Assembly (NCBI GenBank): GCA_964418255.1
Contig: CAYQKV010000001.1
Location: forward strand, 124,001-188,000
DNA: 64,000 nucleotides
Reading direction: 5' to 3'
DNA from: CAG-1782 sp964418255
GTDB lineage: Bacteria; Bacillota; Clostridia; Christensenellales; DTU072
The notes under the pieces: generated by a model
Database searches by the model: none
Seen by the model: only the letters and a program-made list of their open reading frames with translations
What the model was told of the DNA's origin: nothing
Shown: positions 44,501 through 51,371 of the stretch, one piece after another
How positions within the stretch are numbered: the stretch's first letter is position 1
Layout of the letters: the number at the start of each line of letters is the position of its first letter
Program-made: the position numbers and the translations under genes

Positions 44501-44575
44501 TGGTGACTCCTAGGAGATTCGAACTCCTGTAGCCGCCGTGAGAGGGCGGAGTCTTAACCGCTTGACCAAGGAGCC
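44501..44575 (-). tRNA. tRNA-Glu (anticodon CUC)
   Basis: A 75-base cloverleaf with encoded CCA. Acceptor arms GGCTCCT and AGGAGTC pair, the anticodon stem CCGCC/GGCGG encloses CTCTCAC (anticodon CTC, codon GAG), and the T arm AGGAG-TTCGAAT-CTCCT is standard. Promoter and terminator make it a one-gene unit. Confidence 0.95.
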
Positions 44576-44586
44576 ACAACGCAAAT

Positions 44587-44615
44587 AATATAGCATAAAA
44601 CTTGCCGTATTGCAA
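44587..44615 (-). promoter_or_regulatory. Sigma-A promoter of tRNA-Glu
   Basis: TTGCAA at 44610-44615, 17 bases, TATATT at 44587-44592 on the minus strand, 11 bases before the tRNA. Confidence 0.75.
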
Positions 44616-44632
44616 GCGTTTTTTATCGAAAA

Positions 44633-47086
44633 TTAAATGCCTCTTATATCGATGCCGATATTTTTCATTTTGTTCTTTGCGGCGATTAGGCAATAAATAA
44701 GCGCATACGCGACAATCGCTATCCCTGCGATAACGAATATTTCCCACGGAAATTTTGCTGTAATATATCTGTCGATAAGTTTGGCAAAAGACGGTATAAT
44801 CGTATTTATTGCCAAAGCCGGAACCAAGCCTATAATCGCGCCGCAAACGGAAATTTCCGCGCTTTCGGCAAGCATAAGACGGAAATATTTCCCGTTGTCC
44901 AGTCCCGCCGCTCTGTAAACGCCGAATTCTCTTCTACGGGTTATCGTCATAGCAATAGTCATATTCGCTATTCCCGCAATTCCGACTAAAATTACTATAA
45001 CCTGCAAAATTCTGAGTAAGTCTGCTATTCCCTCTACTCCTACTCCCGTAGCATACGCCCATTCATCGAACCCGAGTATATAACACCCCTTTTCCCGTAA
45101 TTTGCCTCGAACTTCCGCAAAAAGGTCTTTTTGCGGCATATTGCCGTCCGCATTTACGAAAATGACGCTCGAATCGAGCGGATAATCGAACCCCGCTTCG
45201 TTTACGAAAATAACACGGTCGTCCGCCGTTTTTTCTTCGTTTACGGCAACTATTTTGAAATCGTATTTCTGCCCGTTCAAAGTAAATTCCACACCGTCAC
45301 CGACTTCTTTCCCCAGTCTGTTTGCCAAATCGTAACTCAAAACCGCCGCGCTCTCTTCGTTATCGAAAAACTCTTTTTCCTTAGCCGTAAGGGCAAATGC
45401 GCACGAAAAATCCTCCGCTTTCTCAGCTACATATACCGTTAAATCCGTGTCTCTGTCGTTAAACGTCACGTCGAACGTTTCATACCTTATAAGGACGGAA
45501 GATTTTATTCCCGGCGTTTCGTTGAGCATATCGTTTACGGCGCCCATATCCGCAACGGAAACCGCCTGTACGGTGTAATCCGCCTCAAAACGCGTTAGCG
45601 GCGGTTGCGAAGCGTCGATTATTATTCCGACTATGTTTACCGTAATGAACGCAAACATCAATACCGCCCCGAGCATACACGAAAGGGAAACGGCTTCGAA
45701 ATTACGTTTTATGCTCACGGAAGCGAGCTTGCACGCTCCTTTACTCAGTCCAAATAAAGCCGATACTCCGTTCATAACGTACGGCGCGGCAAGAATAACC
45801 GCCGATACCGCGGATAAAACCAGACAAACGGTAAAAAGCGTCGCCATCCTTTCGGCGAAAATTACGCCCAACACGCTTGCACATACGCATAACAACGGAA
45901 TAATCAGAAATACCGGACGTATTTTTTTAACCGTTTTAACCGTATTCTCCTGCCTCTTCACCGAACCCCTTACGAGGTTGACAACGGGTACGCCCGAACC
46001 CGCCAGAGATATAACAATTCCGAGAAGAACGGATAAAACATAGTAATAAACTTTATAATTCACCGCGTCGGAAAAACCGGGTATAACGCTTTGCACGACT
46101 ATTTCCATTCCAAACCTGCCGCAAACGGTACCCGCTATTCCTCCAGCCAAACCGTAAAAGATGACTTCCGTTATCAAAATCAAAAACAACTGCAACGGGC
46201 TTGCTCCCGCGGCTTTGAATACAAGCATTTCCGAAGCGCGATTTTTGGCGACTACTCCATACGCGCCGAAGAGAATGAAAATAACGAGCGCAACGACGAA
46301 AATCAACGCAATTTCAAGCAAATTCTCATTGTCTGAAACCACTCTGTCGATATAATCGTAATCAACCGCGTCCCCTATTTCGAGTTCGGCGTTATCCATA
46401 TGAGCGGAAAGAGCGTCCGTAAAACCTTCCTTATCCACGCTTTCTTTTAATTTTATATATGCTTCGGTATATAAACCTTTATCTCCGAACGACGATAAAT
46501 CCGTAAGTACGTTATGTACTGTGGAATTCGCAAAAAATCCTTCGTTTTCGAAAATGTAAGTCACGGTAAACGTTTCGTTTCTCCCGTAAAAACCAACGTA
46601 AATTTCCGCCTCGTCGCCAACGTCGCACCCTAATTTTTCCGCAAGCGAACGACTTATCCATATTTCGGGGTAGACGTAATCGGCTTGAGAAATGCCTTTA
46701 TAATAATGTAAAGAAGATTTATGCCGAGCAAGAAACAAGTTTAGGTCGGTCGCCTCTATAACTATCGCCGTAGACTCACGGTTGTCTCCTTCACCGCTTA
46801 TTATTCCCGCCGAAGTAAGATATTTGTCGACGTATTCCACTTCGCTGCTTTTTTCAGAAATAAATTCGTCTAATCTGTCTCCCGAAAACAGTCCGCCTTC
46901 GATTGATACGTCGGCTCCTTGCGCGACTCTCGATAAATTAGCAAGTTGAAAATTATAAAACAAATCTTTTAACGAAAGCGAGGCGAAAAAAAGCATTGTC
47001 GCCACGGTAACCGTCAAAACGATTACTATGGGTTGCCCGATATGCGCTTTTATGCTTCTTAACGTGTGATTTAAGATTATTCTCAT
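44633..47086 (-). CDS. ABC transporter permease, FtsX/MacB-type, two FtsX domains
   Basis: Membrane subunit of a type VII (MacB-like) ABC system. The 817-residue protein has one N-terminal helix (about 17-35), a large outer domain, three helices near 255-380, a second anchored outer domain and three more helices at 690-805. This is the two-halved layout of LolC/E-like or DUF214 permeases in Bacillota. RRREFGVYRAAGLD near residue 738 is a typical coupling-helix segment. Such systems do mechanical work on outer-face substrates or export peptides. It overlaps the ATPase gene by four bases. Confidence 0.9.
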   Translation of the reverse strand: MRIILNHTLRSIKAHIGQPIVIVLTVTVATMLFFASLSLKDLFYNFQLANLSRVAQGADVSIEGGLFSGDRLDEFISEKSSEVEYVDKYLTSAGIISGEGDNRESTAIVIEATDLNLFLARHKSSLHYYKGISQADYVYPEIWISRSLAEKLGCDVGDEAEIYVGFYGRNETFTVTYIFENEGFFANSTVHNVLTDLSSFGDKGLYTEAYIKLKESVDKEGFTDALSAHMDNAELEIGDAVDYDYIDRVVSDNENLLEIALIFVVALVIFILFGAYGVVAKNRASEMLVFKAAGASPLQLFLILITEVIFYGLAGGIAGTVCGRFGMEIVVQSVIPGFSDAVNYKVYYYVLSVLLGIVISLAGSGVPVVNLVRGSVKRQENTVKTVKKIRPVFLIIPLLCVCASVLGVIFAERMATLFTVCLVLSAVSAVILAAPYVMNGVSALFGLSKGACKLASVSIKRNFEAVSLSCMLGAVLMFAFITVNIVGIIIDASQPPLTRFEADYTVQAVSVADMGAVNDMLNETPGIKSSVLIRYETFDVTFNDRDTDLTVYVAEKAEDFSCAFALTAKEKEFFDNEESAAVLSYDLANRLGKEVGDGVEFTLNGQKYDFKIVAVNEEKTADDRVIFVNEAGFDYPLDSSVIFVNADGNMPQKDLFAEVRGKLREKGCYILGFDEWAYATGVGVEGIADLLRILQVIVILVGIAGIANMTIAMTITRRREFGVYRAAGLDNGKYFRLMLAESAEISVCGAIIGLVPALAINTIIPSFAKLIDRYITAKFPWEIFVIAGIAIVAYALIYCLIAAKNKMKNIGIDIRGI

Positions 47087-47865
47087 TCTTCGTCCGCTTT
47101 AGAATTTGCCATTTCGATTTCTTTCGTTTCGGAATTATTTTCTGTTAAAAAATCCGACTTCACATCCTTGTCTTCGTCGCCGACGATTAAAGTTCTTTCT
47201 TCGATAATTTTACCGTCGCTTATTCTGATTATCCTGTTCCCGCACAAGGCGTTATGCTCGCTGTGCGTAACCTGAATAATCGTGGTTCCCCTTTCTTCGT
47301 TTATCTGTTTGAGAAGAGCCATTATTTCTTCTGAATTTTTACTGTCGAGATTTCCCGTAGGCTCGTCTAGAAAAATTATTTTCGGTTCGTAAATAAGTCC
47401 TCTCGCGATTGCCACGCGCTGCTGTTCTCCTCCCGATAATTGCGACGGCAATTTGTTGGCGCTTCCTTCAATTTTAAGATATTTCATCAAACTTTCAAGC
47501 GTAGTTTCATATTTTTTTATACTTTTGCCGTCGAGAAACAACGGTAAAAGTATGTTTTCTTTTACCGTCAAATACGGCGCAAGATTGAAAAACTGAAATA
47601 CAAATCCGACTTCGCTTCTCCTTAAAGCGGCAAGGTCTTTTTCTTTTAACATAGATAAATTTCGACCTTGAAATATCACGCTGCCGTCGGTTGCCGTATC
47701 CATCCCGCCCATTAAACTCAGAAGAGTGCTTTTCCCGCTGCCGGACTCCCCGAGTATACTTAGAAAATCTCCTTCATATACTCTCAGGTCGATACCGTTA
47801 AGAACGTTCGTCGTCCCGTTAAAACTTTTCGTCAGATTTTTACATTCCAAAAGAAGGTTACTCAT
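47083..47865 (-). CDS. ABC transporter ATP-binding protein, MacB/LolD type
   Basis: ATPase subunit of the system encoded by its neighbours. The 260-residue protein has Walker A GESGSGKSTLL (38-48), Q-loop VFQFFNL, signature LSGGEQQRVAIARGL and Walker B IIFLDEPTGNLDS. A C-terminal acidic extension of about 35 residues follows the core. It overlaps both neighbours (eight bases with the accessory gene, four with the permease), so the three are made in a fixed ratio. Confidence 0.93.
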   Translation of the reverse strand: MSNLLLECKNLTKSFNGTTNVLNGIDLRVYEGDFLSILGESGSGKSTLLSLMGGMDTATDGSVIFQGRNLSMLKEKDLAALRRSEVGFVFQFFNLAPYLTVKENILLPLFLDGKSIKKYETTLESLMKYLKIEGSANKLPSQLSGGEQQRVAIARGLIYEPKIIFLDEPTGNLDSKNSEEIMALLKQINEERGTTIIQVTHSEHNALCGNRIIRISDGKIIEERTLIVGDEDKDVKSDFLTENNSETKEIEMANSKADEE

Positions 47866-49273
47866 TTTTTTCAGCCTCTTGTTTCAATAACGGATATACC
47901 GCGTCCGCAAAACGGAAAGTTATTAAATTCTCGCACAGTCCGCCGAGCGCGTCGTTAATGTCGAAAAAGTCGTCCGCATATCCGAGTAAAAGTAAGTATT
48001 TTTCGTCGTTTTCGTCAAGCGCGCCGATTTCTTCTTCCGTTAAGGCTATCTTTGATAAAGCCTCGCTCGCTTCGGCAAAACCGATAAATAGTTCCGTGTA
48101 ATCGGTCGGCTCCCCTCGTTCAGCATCTTCTACTACCGAATAAATAAGGTCAAAAGCAAGATTTGCAAGGGAAGAAGAAACTCGCGCATAAGCGTTACAC
48201 AATTCGGAAACGGAAGAATAATTTTTATTTCCTATCGACGTAATGCTCTCCACGTCTTCAAACAAGAGTTCGGAAAGTTTCATTGCGCAATATATTTTCG
48301 CGTCGTTTTTTTCCTTTCCGTTTTCATATGCAAGATAGCGACAATACGTCTTCACGTCGTCCGCCGAAAGAGATTTCATTACCCTTCCGATAATCACGAC
48401 AAGTTCTCCTATCTTTCCTTTTATATCCGCGACGTAACTGTTGACGATTTCGTTTTCCTCCTCATAATCAAATGTAAACCCGAATATGTTTTCAACCGTT
48501 TCCCCGCCGCCGGGAAGATTTGCAAGGGAAGAATAGAGGCTGCCGAGCTGATAAAAAACTTCTTTCAAAGAATCGGCTGCGGATGTAAGCAGGTATTCGC
48601 TTTGCGAAGCCACGCGAACGGTCGTTAAAACATATATCGTATCGGAAAGCAGGGAAACGAACGTTTCTTTTCCCATTTGTCCGAGAAGCGCAAGATAATT
48701 GTCGTTCGAATTCTGCGTCAAAAGATAATAAATTACGCTCGCTATTTCATTTTCGTTTAATGCGGTTTCTTCCATTAACCCCGAAAAAAAGCCGCCGAAT
48801 AAATCGATGAATCCCAAATTCGTGAGTTTCTCCGTCAAATATGCTTCGAGTTCCTCTATGCTCGTCATCTCGGCTACGGCGGCTTTTAACGAACCGAAAA
48901 CCGAATTCAAAGAATTGTTTTTCAACGCTTTCGCTGTTTTATTAAGTTTTGTCCCGGGAATTCTCGCCTCGGACATTGCCGTAACAATCCTTTCCGCAAT
49001 GCCGTTTAGATATTCCTGTAAAGCGCCGTTCAGATTGATATATGAAGAAAAAAACTCGCTGAAAAGCGCGCTGAAATAAGTTTTTATTTCTGTTTTGAAA
49101 TTTTCGAGATATTCGAAATCACTACCCGCATAATCGATATTTTCTTCCGTCGACAAGTACTCCCACTCTTTCGCGCTACCGCCCGACAATATGACGGTCG
49201 CAGATATCATTCCAGCAAGGATGAGAATTACCGTCGCAACGGCTATTATGGATAAAACGTTCTGTTTTTTCAT
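47858..49273 (-). CDS. Membrane-anchored helical accessory protein of the ABC system
   Basis: Unrecognised 471-residue protein. One N-terminal membrane anchor (about 8-31) precedes a long, acidic, almost wholly helical outer domain rich in Leu, Ala, Ser and Glu. It takes the place of the membrane-fusion protein in MacA-MacB operons but shows no barrel-sandwich or lipoyl pattern. A consensus promoter ends ten bases before the ATG and there is no ribosome site, so the leader should be only about three to four bases. It probably senses or holds the substrate of the transporter; this is inference. Confidence 0.8.
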   Translation of the reverse strand: MKKQNVLSIIAVATVILILAGMISATVILSGGSAKEWEYLSTEENIDYAGSDFEYLENFKTEIKTYFSALFSEFFSSYINLNGALQEYLNGIAERIVTAMSEARIPGTKLNKTAKALKNNSLNSVFGSLKAAVAEMTSIEELEAYLTEKLTNLGFIDLFGGFFSGLMEETALNENEIASVIYYLLTQNSNDNYLALLGQMGKETFVSLLSDTIYVLTTVRVASQSEYLLTSAADSLKEVFYQLGSLYSSLANLPGGGETVENIFGFTFDYEEENEIVNSYVADIKGKIGELVVIIGRVMKSLSADDVKTYCRYLAYENGKEKNDAKIYCAMKLSELLFEDVESITSIGNKNYSSVSELCNAYARVSSSLANLAFDLIYSVVEDAERGEPTDYTELFIGFAEASEALSKIALTEEEIGALDENDEKYLLLLGYADDFFDINDALGGLCENLITFRFADAVYPLLKQEAEKNE

Positions 49274-49283
49274 AACTTATAAA

Positions 49284-49312
49284 ATTATACTTTATAAAGG
49301 TTACAATGTCAA
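49284..49312 (-). promoter_or_regulatory. Consensus promoter of the three-gene ABC unit
   Basis: Perfect TTGACA at 49307-49312, 17 bases, perfect TATAAT at 49284-49289 on the minus strand, then ten bases to the ATG at 49273. A near-leaderless mRNA is expected. Confidence 0.85.
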
Positions 49313-49595
49313 GAAAACCCGTTTTTCAAAGTTATTTTAAGGGCGATAAAATCTAAGGATACCGTCGATATAGCTCTAAACACGCGCAAAGTGGAGAGAT
49401 TGCGTTGATTTTTTTCGTAAGTGAACCGTCGCTGTACTATCGTACAGTAGGTGAAACTTACGGAAAAGTGGAAAAAACTTTAATTTTATCCGCTTTTCAC
49501 AATAATAAGAGGAAAAATTTTTCTTTAATTATTTTCGCATAGCTTTTACGGACGCAAATAAACGCGATATATCCACTCCTAAACACGCGCTCCGC
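49313..49595. other. Gene-free interval with a structured element
   Basis: No open reading frame with a ribosome site is seen. The interval holds a 12-base direct repeat (49376-49387 and 49579-49590) and a segmented hairpin at 49416-49462; the rest is A/T-rich without recognised signals. Confidence 0.6.
49376..49590. repeat. Direct repeats flanking a segmented hairpin
   Basis: CTAAACACGCGC occurs at 49376-49387 and again at 49579-49590. Between them, at 49416-49462, CGTAAGT, ACC and CTGTAC pair in register with GTACAG, GGT and ACTTACG around a TATC loop, giving 16 base pairs in three segments. It could be a small mobile or REP-like element or a structured RNA. Confidence 0.5.
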
Positions 49596-49623
49596 TTGAC
49601 TTTTACTTTTATTTATATATAAT
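49596..49623 (+). promoter_or_regulatory. Promoter of the RluA-family gene (predicted leaderless)
   Basis: TTGACT at 49596-49601, 16 bases, TATAAT at 49618-49623, then eight bases to the ATG at 49632. Confidence 0.75.
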
Positions 49624-49631
49624 AAATAAAT

Positions 49632-50369
49632 ATGAAACAAGAATTTACATCGGAAAATTTACAGGTAGTGTACGAAGATAACCATATCATCGCAATAGTT
49701 AAGCCGCAAAACGTTCCGTCGTGCCCCGACGAAACCGGCGATAAGGACGCGCTGAGCACGGTTAAAGATTATCTTATAAAAAAATATAACAAATCCGGAG
49801 ACGCTTACGTCGGACTTATTCATCGTCTCGACCGACCGACCGGCGGAGTAATGGTTTTCGCAAAAACTTCCAAAGCCGCCTCGCGTATGTGCGAAGCTAT
49901 GAAAAACGGCGATTTCGAAAAGCGCTATTTCGCCGTTGTCGTAGGAGTGCCCAGAGAAAAATCCATACTGGGACTTACCAACTATCTTCTCAAAGATTCC
50001 TCTAAAAATATGGTTTACGCCGTCCCTATGGCTACCGAAGGCGCCAAAAAAGCCGTTCTCGATTACACCACTCTCGACGTAAAAGACAATCTTTCGCTTG
50101 TTAGCGTAAAACTTCACACCGGACGCGCGCATCAGATACGCGTACAAATGCAAACTCTCGGACACCCTCTTTTCGGCGACCAGCGTTACGGCGCAAACAA
50201 ATCTCCCGCAGGATACAACCTCGCTTTGTGGGCGGTGGAACTTAAACTTACTCACCCCGTAACCAAAGAACGTATGGTTTTCAGGGTTTATCCCCCCGTC
50301 GACAACGTTCCGTGGAAATTTTTCGACGTGTCGCGCTATCTTTCGATTTCAATTAAAGATAACTATTAA
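49632..50369 (+). CDS. RluA-family RNA pseudouridine synthase
   Basis: Isomerises uridine to pseudouridine in rRNA or tRNA. The 245-residue protein has the catalytic motif HRLDRPTGGVMVF (residues 63-75) with the active Asp66, then KRYFAVVVG, the HTGRAHQIRVQ motif and the C-terminal LTHPVTKERM. It lacks the N-terminal S4 domain of RluD, so it belongs to the short branch that includes TruC-like and RluA proteins; the target base is unknown. The mRNA is predicted to be leaderless. Confidence 0.92.
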   Translation: MKQEFTSENLQVVYEDNHIIAIVKPQNVPSCPDETGDKDALSTVKDYLIKKYNKSGDAYVGLIHRLDRPTGGVMVFAKTSKAASRMCEAMKNGDFEKRYFAVVVGVPREKSILGLTNYLLKDSSKNMVYAVPMATEGAKKAVLDYTTLDVKDNLSLVSVKLHTGRAHQIRVQMQTLGHPLFGDQRYGANKSPAGYNLALWAVELKLTHPVTKERMVFRVYPPVDNVPWKFFDVSRYLSISIKDNY

Positions 50370-50377
50370 ATTAGCTT

Positions 50378-50412
50378 AATTAAAAGGACGTCGATTTGAC
50401 GTCCTTTTAATT
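50378..50412. terminator. Bidirectional terminator between the RluA-family gene and spo0A
   Basis: AATTAAAAGGACGTC and GACGTCCTTTTAATT form a perfect 15-bp stem around GATTT, with T-runs on both strands. Confidence 0.92.
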
Positions 50413-50438
50413 GTTTATGCATATAACCAGGTTATATT

Positions 50439-51173
50439 TTACAAAGATTCAATCATCATTTTATCGGCGACGAGCGCAATAAGTTCTCCGTTCGTCGGTT
50501 TTTCTCCCTTGTTATAAATTTTAATTCCGAAAATCGCGTTTATGTTTTCGATTTTTCCTCTGTTCCACGCGACCTCGATTGCGTGCCTTATCGCTCTCTC
50601 TACTTTGCTCGGCGAAGTTTGATAAATCTGAGCTATCGTAGGATATAATTTTTTGGTAATCGAATTTATCATTTCGGGATACGCAACCGCCAGTTTTACA
50701 GCCTCTCTCAGAAACTGATACCCCTTTATGTGCGGCGGTATTCCCGCACGGATAAAAATACTGCTTAACCTCTCGTCGATATTTCTTATCCCGGCGTTAA
50801 GTTTTACGCTTACCGTCTGCTGTATCATAAATCTAAGCAGTTGAGTACGCATTTCTATAAAAGAATACGGTTTATAAAGGCATACTTCGTGCGGTATCGC
50901 TCCGAGCGCGCCGTCTACTTCGTCCTCCATATTTTTACTCAGAAGAATAATCGAAGCCCCTCTTTCCCGACAGGCAGTCGCTATCTCCTTGCAACGCTCG
51001 AACGCAACGTCAATTACCAGACCCTTTACGTCCGCCGTCCTCAGAATATCCGAAACTTCTTTTGCCGTTTGACAGGCAATAAGATTTATATCGGCGTCGT
51101 CGGCAAAGAATGCTACCGCGTTTGCCGATAACGACCCGTTTGTTTCGCAAAATGCTACGTTAAATTGTTTCAT
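50439..51173 (-). CDS. spo0A: Sporulation master regulator Spo0A
   Basis: Response regulator that starts sporulation when phosphorylated. I place the start at the ATG at 51173 after GGAGG; an in-frame ATG at 51236 overlaps the -10 box and is rejected. The 244-residue protein has a receiver with Asp55, Ser79 and Lys101 in the expected places, but the acidic pair that binds Mg2+ reads Glu10-Thr11 instead of Asp-Asp. The DNA-binding domain is strongly conserved (GYQFLREAVKLA, SKVERAIRHAIEVAWNRG, KPTNGELIALVADK). Possible 0A boxes lie upstream. The GGAGG-ATG gap is only three bases. Confidence 0.95.
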   Translation of the reverse strand: MKQFNVAFCETNGSLSANAVAFFADDADINLIACQTAKEVSDILRTADVKGLVIDVAFERCKEIATACRERGASIILLSKNMEDEVDGALGAIPHEVCLYKPYSFIEMRTQLLRFMIQQTVSVKLNAGIRNIDERLSSIFIRAGIPPHIKGYQFLREAVKLAVAYPEMINSITKKLYPTIAQIYQTSPSKVERAIRHAIEVAWNRGKIENINAIFGIKIYNKGEKPTNGELIALVADKMMIESL

Positions 51174-51224
51174 AGTCCTCCATAAAAACACATTAAAAGT
51201 TTTTATTCTGTGTTTTGTGACAAT

Positions 51225-51253
51225 ATAATAACACATTTTACGTAACTTGTAAA
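51225..51253 (-). promoter_or_regulatory. Probable promoter of spo0A
   Basis: TTTACA at 51248-51253, 17 bases, TATTAT at 51225-51230 on the minus strand. A sigma-H promoter like that of Bacillus spo0A was not recognised. Confidence 0.5.
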
Positions 51254-51269
51254 CAATTTTTGTACAAAT

Positions 51270-51311
51270 TGTCGATTTAATTTATTTATATGTTGAACAA
51301 ATTATGTCGAA
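51270..51311. promoter_or_regulatory. Cluster of 0A-box-like sites upstream of spo0A
   Basis: TGTCGAA at 51305-51311 matches the Spo0A consensus exactly; TGTCGAT at 51270-51276 and TGTTGAA at 51291-51297 differ by one base. They lie about 50 to 90 bases upstream of the predicted start of spo0A transcription, which suits autoregulation. Confidence 0.5.
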
Positions 51312-51371
51312 ATTTGACGCTTTATGTTTATTTCGCAAATATTTCGTGAGTTATGCTACAAAAATCGACTT

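Noticed and set aside
51174..51236. Upstream in-frame ATG for spo0A at 51236
   Set aside because: The extra 21 residues do not match Spo0A and overlap the predicted -10 box; GGAGG precedes the inner ATG.
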